Part shown: in pieces, positions 36,877 through 49,087 of the stretch
Layout of the letters: every line of letters begins with the position of its first letter
Position numbering within the stretch: the first letter of the stretch is position 1
Assembly (NCBI GenBank): GCA_031769625.1
Contig: JAUIMM010002585.1
Location: forward strand, 20,356-84,355
DNA: 64,000 nucleotides
Source of the DNA: Taudactylus pleione
Taxonomy: Eukaryota; Chordata; Amphibia; Anura; Myobatrachidae
Direction of reading: 5' to 3'
Program-made: the position numbers and the translations under genes
Notes under the pieces: generated by a model
Database searches by the model: none
Told to the model about the DNA's origin: nothing
The model's input: only the letters and a program-made list of their open reading frames with translations

Positions 36877-39800
36877 ACAACATGAGAGAAAAACCATTTC
36901 ACATCACATTTGTGGGTCTTGGTCTTCAACACATCCAGTGAAATTTTGAGCTGTCTGTGTTTGCTACAAGAGGAGATAACACAAAGTATGCGCTTTTGTT
37001 GTTTCCATTGTTTCAATGCATTTTGGCCTAAAATGTTCATTTGCTGTTTTCTCTTAAACCCAACATGGGAGTAAAACCATTTCACATCACATTTGTGGGG
37101 GTCTTCAACAGATCTGGTGAAATTTTGAGCTGTCTGTGTTTGCTACAAGAGGAGATAACACAAAGTATGCGCTTTTGTTATTTCCATTGCTTTCAATGCA
37201 TTTTGGCCTAAAACGTCCATTTGCAGTTTTCTCTTAAACACAACATGAGAGAAAAACCATTTCACATCACATTTGTGGGTCTTGGTCTTCAACACATCCA
37301 GTGAAATTTTGAGCTGTCTGTGTTTGCTACAAGAGGAGATAACAGAAAGTATGCGCTTTTGTTGTTTCCATTGTTTTCAATGCATTTTGGCCTAAAACGT
37401 TCATTTGCTGTTTTCTCTTAAACGCAACATGGGAGTAAAACCATTTCACATCACATTTGTGGGTCTTGGTCTTCAACAGATCTGGTGAAATTTTGAGCTG
37501 TCTGTGTTTGCTACAAGAGGAGATAACACAAAGTATGCGCTTTTGTTATTTCCATTGCTTTCAATGCATTTTGGCCTAAAACGTGCATTTGCAGTTTTCT
37601 CTTAAACACAACATGAGAGAAAAACCATTTCACATCACATTTGTGGGTCTTGGTCTTCAACACATCCAGTGAAATTTTGAGCTGTCTGTGTTTGCTACAA
37701 GAGGAGATAACACAAAGTATGCGCTTTTGTTGTTTCCATTGTTTTCAATGCATATTGGCCTAAAACGTTCATTTGCTGTTTTCTCTTAAACGCAACATGG
37801 GAGTAAAACCATTTCCCATCACATTTGTGGGTCTTGGTCTTCAACAGATCTGGTGAAATTTTGAGCTGTCTGTGTTTGCTACAAGAGGAGATAACACAAA
37901 GTATGCGCTTTTGTTATTTCCATTGCTTTCAATGCATTTTGGCCTAAAACGTGCATTTGCAGTTTTCTCTTAAACACAACATGAGAGAAAAACCATTTCA
38001 CATCACATTTGTGGGTCTTGGTCTTCAACACATCCAGTAAAATTTTGAGCTGTCTGTGTTTGCTACAAGAGGAGATAACACAAAGTATGCGCTTTTGTTG
38101 TTTCCATTGTTTTCAATGCATTTTGGCCTAAAACGTTCATTTGCTGTTTTCTCTTAAACGCAACATGGGAGTAAAACCATTTCACATCACATTTGTGGGA
38201 CTTGGTCTTCAACAGATCTGGTGAAATTTTGAGCTGTCTGTGTTTGCTACAAGAGGAGATAACACAAAGTATGCGCTTTTGTTATTTCCATTGCTTTCAA
38301 TGCATTTTGGCCTAAAACGTGCATTTGCAGTTTTCTCTTAAACACAACATGAGAGAAAAACCATTTCACATCACATTTGTGGGTCTTGGTCTTCAACACA
38401 TCCAGTGAAATTTTGAGCTGTCTGTGTTTGCTACAAGAGGAGATAACACAAAGTATGCGCTTTTGTTGTTTCCATTGTTTTCAATGCATATTGGCCTAAA
38501 ACGTTCATTTGCTGTTTTCTCTTAAACGCAACATGGGAGTAAAACCATTTCACATCACATTTGTGGGTCTTGGTCTTCAACAGATCTGGTGAAATTTTGA
38601 GCTGTCTGTGTTTGCTACAAGAGGAGATAACACAAAGTATGCGCTTTTGTTATTTCCATTGCTTTCAATGCATTTTGGCCTAAAACGTGCATTTGCAGTT
38701 TTCTCTTAAACACAACATGAGAGAAAAACCATTTCACATCACATTTGTGGGTCTTGGTCTTCAACACATCCAGTGAAATTTTGAGCTGTCTGTGTTTGCT
38801 ACAAGAGGAGATAACACAAAGTATGCGCTTTTGTTGTTTCCATTGTTTTCAATGCATATTGGCCTAAAACGTTCATTTGCTGTTTTCTCTTAAACGCAAC
38901 ATGGGAGTAAAACCATTTCACATCACATTTGTGGGTCTTGGTCTTCAACAGATCTGGTGAAATTTTGAGCTGTCTGTGTTTGCTACAAGAGGAGATAACA
39001 CAAAGTATGCGCTTTTGTTATTTCCATTGCTTTCAATGCATTTTGGCCTAAAACGTGCATTTGCAGTTTTCTCTTAAACACAACATGAGAGAAAAACCAT
39101 TTCACATCACATTTGTGGGTCTTGGTCTTCAACACATCCAGTGAAATTTTGAGCTGTCTGTGTTTGCTACAAGAGGAGATAACACAAAGTATGCGCTTTT
39201 GTTGTTTCCATTGTTTTCAATGCATTTTGGCCTAAAATGTTCATTTGCTGTTTTCTCTTAAACGCAACATGGGAGTAAAACCATTTCACATCACATTTGT
39301 GGGTCTTGGTCTTCAACAGATCTGGTGAAATTTTGAGCTGTCTGTGTTTGCTACAAGAGGAGATAACACAAAGTATGCGCTTTTGTTATTTCCATTGCTT
39401 TCAATGCATTTTGGCCTAAAACGTGCATTTGCAGTTTTCTCTTAAACACAACATGAGAGAAAAACCATTTCACATCACATTTGTGGGTCTTGGTCTTCAA
39501 CACATCCAGTGAAATTTTGAGCTGTCTGTGTTTGCTACAAGAGGAGATAACACAAAGTATGCCCTTTTGTTGTTTCCATTGTTTTCAATGCATTTTGGCC
39601 TAAAACGTTCATTTGCTGTTTTCTCTTAAACGCAACATGGGAGTAAAACCATTTCACATCACATTTGTGGGTCTTGGTCTTCAACAGATCTGGTGAAATT
39701 TTGAGCTGTCTGTGTTTGCTACAAGAGGAGATAACACAAAGTATGCGCTTTTGTTATTTCCATTGCTTTCAATGCATTTTGGCCTAAAACGTGCATTTGC

Positions 39801-40650
39801 AGTTTTCTCTTAAACACAACATGAGAGAAAAACCATTTCACATCACATTTGTGGGTCTTGGTCTTCAACACATCCAGTGAAATTTTGAGCTGTCTGTGTT
39901 TGCTACAAGAGGAGATAACACAAAGTATGCGCTTTTGTTGTTTCCATTGTTTCAATGCATTTTGGCCTAAAATGTTCATTTGCTGTTTTCTCTTAAACCC
40001 AACATGGGAGTAAAACCATTTCACATCACATTTGTGGGTCTTGGTCTTCAACAGATCTGGTGAAATTTTGAGCTGTCTGTGTTTGCTACAAGAGGAGATA
40101 ACACAAAGTATGCGCTTTTGTTATTTCCATTGCTTTCAATGCATTTTGGCCTAAAACGTCCATTTGCAGTTTTCTCTTAAACACAACATGAGAGAAAAAC
40201 CATTTCACATCACATTTGTGGGTCTTGGTCTTCAACACATCCAGTGAAATTTTGAGCTGTCTGTGTTTGCTACAAGAGGAGATAACACAAAGTATGCGCT
40301 TTTGTTGTTTCCATTGTTTTCAATGCATATTGACCTAAAACGTTCATTTGCTGTTTTCTCTTAAACGCAACATGGGAGTAAAACCATTTCACATCACATT
40401 TGTGGGTCTTGGTCTTCAACAGATCTGGTGAAATTTTGAGCTGTCTGTGTTTGCTACAAGAGGAGATAACACAAAGTATGCGCTATTGTTATTTCCATTG
40501 CTTTCAATGCATTTTGGCCTAAAACGTGCATTTGCAGTTTTCTCTTAAACACAACATGAGAGAAAAACCATTTCACATCACATTTGTGGGTCTTGGTCTT
40601 CAACACATCCAGTGAAATTTTGAGCTGTCTGTGTTTGCTACAAGAGGAGA
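36877..40650. repeat. ~3.8-kb segment, copy of 24,004-27,780
   Basis: It has the same ordered markers as 24,004-27,780, including TTTCCCATC near 37,815, CAGTAAAATT near 38,035 and AAACCC heads at 37,060 and 39,999. It differs by a four-base loss in the first A (37,060-37,239), AACAGAAAG near 37,343 and the absence of the AAGAAGAG change. The sharing of rare private variants indicates a block duplication, not independent mutation. Confidence 0.84.
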
Positions 40651-41880
40651 TAACACAAAGTATGCCCTTTTGTTGTTTCCATTGTTTTCAATGCATTTTG
40701 GCCTAAAACGTTCATTTGCTGTTTTCTCTTAAACGCAACATGGGAGTAAAACCATTTCACATCACATTTGTGGGTCTTGGTCTTCAACAGATCTGGTGAA
40801 ATTTTGAGCTGTCTGTGTTTGCTACAAGAGGAGATAACACAAAGTATGCGCTTTTGTTATTTCCATTGCTTTCAATGCATTTTGGCCTAAAACGTGCATT
40901 TGCAGTTTTCTCTTAAACACAACATGAGAGAAAAACCATTTCACATCACATTTGTGGGTCTTGGTCTTCAACACATCCAGTGAAATTTTGAGCTGTCTGT
41001 GTTTGCTACAAGAGGAGATAACACAAAGTATGCGCTTTTGTTGTTTCCATTGTTTCAATGCATTTTGGCCTAAAATGTTCATTTGCTGTTTTCTCTTAAA
41101 CGCAACATGGGAGTAAAACCATTTCACATCACATTTGTGGGTCTTGGTCTTCAACAGATCTGGTGAAATTTTGAGCTGTCTGTGTTTGCTACAAGAGGAG
41201 ATAACACAAAGTATGCGCTTTTGTTATTTCCATTGCTTTCAATGCATTTTGGCCTAAAACGTCCATTTGCAGTTTTCTCTTAAACACAACATGAGAGAAA
41301 AACCATTTCACATCACATTTGTGGGTCTTGGTCTTCAACACATCCAGTGAAATTTTGAGCTGTCTGTGTTTGCTACAAGAGGAGATAACACAAAGTATGC
41401 GCTTTTGTTGTTTCCATTGTTTTCAATGCATATTGACCTAAAACGTTCATTTGCTGTTTTCTCTTAAACGCAACATGGGAGTAAAACCATTTCACATCAC
41501 ATTTGTGGGTCTTGGTCTTCAACAGATCTGGTGAAATTTTGAGCTGTCTGTGTTTGCTACAAGAGGAGATAACACAAAGTATGCGCTTTTGTTATTTCCA
41601 TTGCTTTCAATGCATTTTGGCCTAAAACGTGCATTTGCAGTTTTCTCTTAAACACAACATGAGAGAAAAACCATTTCACATCACATTTGTGGGTCTTGGT
41701 CTTCAACACATCCAGTGAAATTTTGAGCTGTCTGTGTTTGCTACAAGAGGAGATAACACAAAGTATGCGCTTTTGTTGTTTCCATTGTTTTCAATGCATT
41801 TTGGCCTAAAACGTTCATTTGCTGTTTTCTCTTAAACGCAACATGGGAGTAAAACCATTTCACATCACATTTGTGGGACT
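39719..41880. repeat. Segment copy of ~31,632-33,790
   Basis: It carries the GCGCTATTG marker near 40,489, ATGCCC near 40,665, 183-bp B monomers at 39,816 and 40,919 and CATATTGACC near 40,328 and 41,432. All monomers are a clean 184 or 183 bp here, unlike the indel-bearing counterpart. Confidence 0.83.
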
Positions 41881-42021
41881 TGGTCTTCAACAGATCTGGT
41901 GAAATTTTGAGCTGTCTGTGTTTGCTACAAGAGGAGATAACACAAAGTATGCCCTTTTGTTGTTTCCATTGTTTTCAATGCATTTTGGCCTAAAACGTTC
42001 ATTTGCTGTTTTCTCTTAAAC
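41838..42021 (+). repeat. A-to-B hybrid monomer
   Basis: A(GGGACTTGG, CAGATCTGG) switches to B(ATGCCC, GTTGTTTCC, GTTCATTTGCTG) within one 184-bp monomer, and the next monomer begins with an A head at 42,022. This single switch explains why the 183-bp B monomers on either side (40,919 and 44,782) are an odd number, 21, of monomers apart. Confidence 0.88.
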
Positions 42022-45000
42022 GCAACATGGGAGTAAAACCATTTCACATCACATTTGTGGGTCTTGGTCTTCAACAGATCTGGTGAAATTTTGAGCTGTC
42101 TGTGTTTGCTACAAGAGGAGATAACACAAAGTATGCGCTTTTGTTATTTCCATTGCTTTCAATGCATTTTGGCCTAAAACGTGCATTTGCAGTTTTCTCT
42201 TAAACACAACATGAGAGAAAAACCATTTCACATCACATTTGTGGGTCTTGGTCTTCAACACATCCAGTGAAATTTTGAGCTGTCTGTGTTTGCTACAAGA
42301 GGAGATAACACAAAGTATGCGCTTTTGTTGTTTCCATTGTTTTCAATGCATATTGACCTAAAACGTTCATTTGCTGTTTTCTCTTAAACGCAACATGGGA
42401 GTAAAACCATTTCACATCACATTTGTGGGTCTTGGTCTTCAACAGATCTGGTGAAATTTTGAGCTGTCTGTGTTTGCTACAAGAGGAGATAACACAAAGT
42501 ATGCGCTTTTGTTATTTCCATTGCTTTCAATGCATTTTGGCCTAAAACGTGCATTTGCAGTTTTCTCTTAAACACAACATGAGAGAAAAACCATTTCACA
42601 TCACATTTGTGGGTCTTGGTCTTCAACACATCCAGTGAAATTTTGAGCTGTCTGTGTTTGCTACAAGAGGAGATAACACAAAGTATGCCCTTTTGTTGTT
42701 TCCATTGTTTTCAATGCATTTTGGCCTAAAACGTTCATTTGCTGTTTTCTCTTAAACGCAACATGGGAGTAAAACCATTTCACATCACATTTGTGGGTCT
42801 TGGTCTTCAACAGATCTGGTGAAATTTTGAGCTGTCTGTGTTTGCTACAAGAGGAGATAACACAAAGTATGCGCTTTTGTTATTTCCATTGCTTTCAATG
42901 CATTTTGGCCTAAAACGTGCATTTGCAGTTTTCTCTTAAACACAACATGAGAGAAAAACCATTTCACATCACATTTGTGGGTCTTGGTCTTCAACACATC
43001 CAGTGAAATTTTGAGCTGTCTGTGTTTGCTACAAGAGGAGATAACACAAAGTATGCGCTTTTGTTGTTTCCATTGTTTTCAATGCATTTTGGCCTAAAAC
43101 GTTCATTTGCTGTTTTCTCTTAAACGCAACATGGGAGTAAAACCATTTCACATCACATTTGTGGGACTTGGTCTTCAACAGATCTGGTGAAATTTTGAGC
43201 TGTCTGTGTTTGCTACAAGAGGAGATAACACAAAGTATGCGCTTTTGTTATTTCCATTGCTTTCAATGCATTTTGGCCTAAAACGTGCATTTGCAGTTTT
43301 CTCTTAAACACAACATGAGAGAAAAACCATTTCACATCACATTTGTGGGTCTTGGTCTTCAACACATCCAGTGAAATTTTGAGCTGTCTGTGTTTGCTAC
43401 AAGAGGAGATAACACAAAGTATGCGCTTTTGTTGTTTCCATTGTTTTCAATGCATATTGGCCTAAAACGTTCATTTGCTGTTTTCTCTTAAACGCAACAT
43501 GGGAGTAAAACCATTTCACATCACATTTGTGGGTCTTGGTCTTCAACAGATCTGGTGAAATTTTGAGCTGTCTGTGTTTGCTACAAGAGGAGATAACACA
43601 AAGTATGCGCTTTTGTTATTTCCATTGCTTTCAATGCATTTTGGCCTAAAACGTGCATTTGCAGTTTTCTCTTAAACACAACATGAGAGAAAAACCATTT
43701 CACATCACATTTGTGGGTCTTGGTCTTCAACACATCCAGTGAAATTTTGAGCTGTCTGTGTTTGCTACAAGAGGAGATAACACAAAGTATGCGCTTTTGT
43801 TGTTTCCATTGTTTTCAATGCATATTGGCCTAAAACGTTCATTTGCTGTTTTCTCTTAAACGCAACATGGGAGTAAAACCATTTCACATCACATTTGTGG
43901 GTCTTGGTCTTCAACAGATCTGGTGAAATTTTGAGCTGTCTGTGTTTGCTACAAGAGGAGATAACACAAAGTATGCGCTTTTGTTATTTCCATTGCTTTC
44001 AATGCATTTTGGCCTAAAACGTGCATTTGCAGTTTTCTCTTAAACACAACATGAGAGAAAAACCATTTCACATCACATTTGTGGGTCTTGGTCTTCAACA
44101 CATCCAGTGAAATTTTGAGCTGTCTGTGTTTGCTACAAGAGGAGATAACACAAAGTATGCGCTTTTGTTGTTTCCATTGTTTTCAATGCATTTTGGCCTA
44201 AAATGTTCATTTGCTGTTTTCTCTTAAACGCAACATGGGAGTAAAACCATTTCACATCACATTTGTGGGTCTTGGTCTTCAACAGATCTGGTGAAATTTT
44301 GAGCTGTCTGTGTTTGCTACAAGAGGAGATAACACAAAGTATGCGCTTTTGTTATTTCCATTGCTTTCAATGCATTTTGGCCTAAAACGTCCATTTGCAG
44401 TTTTCTCTTAAACACAACATGAGAGAAAAACCATTTCACATCACATTTGTGGGTCTTGGTCTTCAACACATCCAGTGAAATTTTGAGCTGTCTGTGTTTG
44501 CTACAAGAGGAGATAACACAAAGTATGCCCTTTTGTTGTTTCCATTGTTTTCAATGCATTTTGGCCTAAAACGTTCATTTGCTGTTTTCTCTTAAACGCA
44601 ACATGGGAGTAAAACCATTTCACATCACATTTGTGGGTCTTGGTCTTCAACAGATCTGGTGAAATTTTGAGCTGTCTGTGTTTGCTACAAGAGGAGATAA
44701 CACAAAGTATGCGCTTTTGTTATTTCCATTGCTTTCAATGCATTTTGGCCTAAAACGTGCATTTGCAGTTTTCTCTTAAACACAACATGAGAGAAAAACC
44801 ATTTCACATCACATTTGTGGGTCTTGGTCTTCAACACATCCAGTGAAATTTTGAGCTGTCTGTGTTTGCTACAAGAGGAGATAACACAAAGTATGCGCTT
44901 TTGTTGTTTCCATTGTTTCAATGCATTTTGGCCTAAAATGTTCATTTGCTGTTTTCTCTTAAACGCAACATGGGAGTAAAACCATTTCACATCACATTTG

Positions 45001-45408
45001 TGGGTCTTGGTCTTCAACAGATCTGGTGAAATTTTGAGCTGTCTGTGTTTGCTACAAGAGGAGATAACACAAAGTATGCGCTTTTGTTATTTCCATTGCT
45101 TTCAATGCATTTTGGCCTAAAACGTCCATTTGCAGTTTTCTCTTAAACACAACATGAGAGAAAAACCATTTCACATCACATTTGTGGGTCTTGGTCTTCA
45201 ACACATCCAGTGAAATTTTGAGCTGTCTGTGTTTGCTACAAGAGGAGATAACACAAAGTATGCGCTTTTGTTGTTTCCATTGTTTTCAATGCATATTGAC
45301 CTAAAACGTTCATTTGCTGTTTTCTCTTAAACGCAACATGGGAGTAAAACCATTTCACATCACATTTGTGGGTCTTGGTCTTCAACAGATCTGGTGAATT
45401 TTTGAGCT
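42022..45408. repeat. A/B dimer stretch
   Basis: Alternating A/B monomers with the recurring core from GGGACTTGG near 43,164 through two CATATTGGCC monomers to AAAATGTTC near 44,203. A(CGTCC), B(ATGCCC), A and a 183-bp B at 44,782 follow. A private GTGAATTTTTG lies near 45,396. No other content is seen. Confidence 0.87.
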
Positions 45409-48400
45409 GTCTGTGTTTGCTACAAGAGGAGATAACACAAAGTATGCGCTTTTGTTATTTCCATTGCTTTCAATGCATTTTGGCCTAAAACGTGCATTTG
45501 CAGTTTTCTCTTAAACACAACATGAGAGAAAAACCATTTCACATCACATTTGTGGGTCTTGGTCTTCAACACATCCAGTGAAATTTTGAGCTGTCTGTGT
45601 TTGCTACAAGAGGAGATAACACAAAGTATGCCCTTTTGTTGTTTCCATTGTTTTCAATGCATTTTGGCCTAAAACGTTCATTTGCTGTTTTCTCTTAAAC
45701 GCAACATGGGAGTAAAACCATTTCACATCACATTTGTGGGTCTTGGTCTTCAACAGATCTGGTGAAATTTTGAGCTGTCTGTGTTTGCTACAAGAGGAGA
45801 TAACACAAAGTATGCGCTTTTGTTATTTCCATTGCTTTCAATGCATTTTGGCCTAAAACGTGCATTTGCAGTTTTCTCTTAAACACAACATGAGAGAAAA
45901 ACCATTTCACATCACATTTGTGGGTCTTGGTCTTCAACACATCCAGTGAAATTTTGAGCTGTCTGTGTTTGCTACAAGAGGAGATAACACAAAGTATGCG
46001 CTTTTGTTGTTTCCATTGTTTCAATGCATTTTGGCCTAAAATGTTCATTTGCTGTTTTCTCTTAAACGCAACATGGGAGTAAAACCATTTCACATCACAT
46101 TTGTGGGTCTTGGTCTTCAACAGATCTGGTGAAATTTTGAGCTGTCTGTGTTTGCTACAAGAGGAGATAACACAAAGTATGCGCTTTTGTTATTTCCATT
46201 GCTTTCAATGCATTTTGGCCTAAAACGTCCATTTGCAGTTTTCTCTTAAACACAACATGAGAGAAAAACCATTTCACATCACATTTGTGGGTCTTGGTCT
46301 TCAACACATCCAGTGAAATTTTGAGCTGTCTGTGTTTGCTACAAGAGGAGATAACACAAAGTATGCGCTTTTGTTGTTTCCATTGTTTTCAATGCATATT
46401 GACCTAAAACGTTCATTTGCTGTTTTCTCTTAAACGCAACATGGGAGTAAAACCATTTCACATCACATTTGTGGGTCTTGGTCTTCAACAGATCTGGTGA
46501 AATTTTGAGCTGTCTGTGTTTGCTACAAGAGGAGATAACACAAAGTATGCGCTTTTGTTATTTCCATTGCTTTCAATGCATTTTGGCCTAAAACGTGCAT
46601 TTGCAGTTTTCTCTTAAACACAACATGAGAGAAAAACCATTTCACATCACATTTGTGGGTCTTGGTCTTCAACACATCCAGTGAAATTTTGAGCTGTCTG
46701 TGTTTGCTACAAGAGGAGATAACACAAAGTATGCGCTTTTGTTGTTTCCATTGTTTTCAATGCATTTTGGCCTAAAACGTTCATTTGCTGTTTTCTCTTA
46801 AACGCAACATGGGAGTAAAACCATTTCACATCACATTTGTGGGACTTGGTCTTCAACAGATCTGGTGAAATTTTGAGCTGTCTGTGTTTGCTACAAGAGG
46901 AGATAACACAAAGTATGCGCTTTTGTTATTTCCATTGCTTTCAATGCATTTTGGCCTAAAACGTGCATTTGCAGTTTTCTCTTAAACACAACATGAGAGA
47001 AAAACCATTTCACATCACATTTGTGGGTCTTTATCTTCAACACATCCAGTGAAATTTTGAGCTGTCTGTGTTTGCTACAAGAGGAGATAACACAAAGTAT
47101 GCGCTTTTGTTGTTTCCATTGTTTTCAATGCATATTGGCCTAAAATGTTCATTTGCTGTTTTCTCTTAAACGCAACATGGGAGTAAAACCATTTCACATC
47201 ACATTTGTGGGTCTTGGTCTTCAACAGATCTGGTGAAATTTTGTGCTGTCTGTGTTTGCTACAAGAGGAGATAACACAAAGTATGCACTTTTGTTATTTC
47301 CATTGCTTTCAATGCATTTTGGCCTAAAACGTGCATTTGCAGTTTTCTCTTAAACACAACATGAGAGAAAAACCATTTCACATCACATTTGTGGGTCTTG
47401 GTCTTCAACACATCCAGTGAAATTTTGAGCTGTCTGTGTTTGCTACAAGAGGAGATAACACAAAGTATGCGCTTTTGTTGTTTCCATTGTTTTCAATGCA
47501 TTTTGGCCTAAAACGTTCATTTACTGTTTTCTCTTAAACGCAACATGGGAGTAAAACCATTTCACATCACATTTGTGGGACTTGGTCTTCAACAGATCTG
47601 GTGAAATTTTGAGCTGTCTGTGTTTGCTACAAGAGGAGATAACACAAAGTATGCGCTTTTGTTATTTCCATTGCTTTCAATGCATTTTGGCCTAAAACGT
47701 GCATTTGCAGTTTTCTCTTAAACACAACATGAGAGAAAAACCATTTCACATCACATTTGTGGGTCTTGGTCTTCAACACATCCAGTGAAATTTTGAGCTG
47801 TCTGTGTTTGCTACAAGAGGAGATAACACAAAGTATGCGCTTTTGTTGTTTCCATTGTTTTCAATGCATTTTGGCCTAAAACGTTCATTTGCTGTTTTCT
47901 CTTAAACGCAACATGGGAGTAAAACCATTTCACATCACATTTGTGGGACTTGGTCTTCAACAGATCTGGTGAAATTTTGAGCTGTCTGTGTTTGCTACAA
48001 GAGGAGATAACACAAAGTATGCGCTTTTGTTATTTCCATTGCTTTCAATGCATTTTGGCCTAAAACGTGCATTTGCAGTTTTCTCTTAAACACAACATGA
48101 GAGAAAAACCATTTCACATCACATTTGTGGGTCTTGGTCTTCAACACATCCAGTGAAATTTTGAGCTGTCTGTGTTTGCTACAAGAGGAGATAACACAAA
48201 GTATGCGCTTTTGTTGTTTCCATTGTTTTCAATGCATATTGGCCTAAAACGTTCATTTGCTGTTTTCTCTTAAACGCAACATGGGAGTAAAACCATTTCA
48301 CATCACATTTGTGGGTCTTGGTCTTCAACAGATCTGGTGAAATTTTGAGCTGTCTGTGTTTGCTACAAGAGGAGATAACACAAAGTATGCGCTTTTGTTA

Positions 48401-49087
48401 TTTCCATTGCTTTCAATGCATTTTGGCCTAAAACGTGCATTTGCAGTTTTCTCTTAAACACAACATGAGAGAAAAACCATTTCACATCACATTTGTGGGT
48501 CTTGGTCTTCAACACATCCAGTGAAATTTTGAGCTGTCTGTGTTTGCTACAAGAGGAGATAACACAAAGTATGCGCTTTTGTTGTTTCCATTGTTTTCAA
48601 TGCATATTGGCCTAAAACGTTCATTTGCTGTTTTCTCTTAAACGCAACATGGGAGTAAAACCATTTCACATCACATTTGTGGGTCTTGGTCTTCAACAGA
48701 TCTGGTGAAATTTTGAGCTGTCTGTGTTTGCTACAAGAGGAGATAACACAAAGTATGCACTTTTGTTATTTCCATTGCTTTCAATGCATTTTGGCCTAAA
48801 ACGTGCATTTGCAGTTTTCTCTTAAACACAACATGAGAGAAAAACCATTTCACATCACATTTGTGGGTCTTGGTCTTCAACACATCCAGTGAAATTTTGA
48901 GCTGTCTGTGTTTGCTACAAGAGGAGATAACACAAAGTATGCGCTTTTGTTGTTTCCATTGTTTTCAATGCATTTTGGCCTAAAACGTTCATTTACTGTT
49001 TTCTCTTAAACGCAACATGGGAGTAAAACCATTTCACATCACATTTGTGGGACTTGGTCTTCAACAGATCTGGTGAAATTTTGAGCT
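45409..49087. repeat. Twenty-monomer repeat unit, copy 1 (3,679 bp)
   Basis: The unit is 20 x 184 - 1 bp. Rare markers repeated 3,679 bp downstream include ATGCCC (45,630), the 183-bp B (45,885), TTTTGTGCTGTC with ATGCAC (47,243), GTTCATTTACTG (about 47,516 and 48,990), three GGGACTTGG monomers and GAGCTATCTG (49,083). Copy-specific changes are GGGTCTTTATC near 47,028 and AAAATGTTC near 47,145. Confidence 0.88.

Larger units (their letters stand above)
31546..37239. repeat. Dimer stretch with clustered small indels
   Basis: Monomer organisation is as in the neighbours, but nine monomers carry non-recurrent indels: 31,546 (one G lost), 32,096 (one A gained, one T lost), 32,832 (one A gained, one T lost, one C gained and one T lost), 33,384 (one G lost), 33,935 (one A gained), 34,304 (one C lost), 36,142 (one T lost), 36,325 (one A gained, one T lost) and 37,060 (four bases lost, 180 bp). 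Most change the length of a base run. Such events are almost absent in the rest of the window. A short open frame at 36,306-36,506 on the plus strand is produced by these shifts and is not a gene. Confidence 0.9.
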
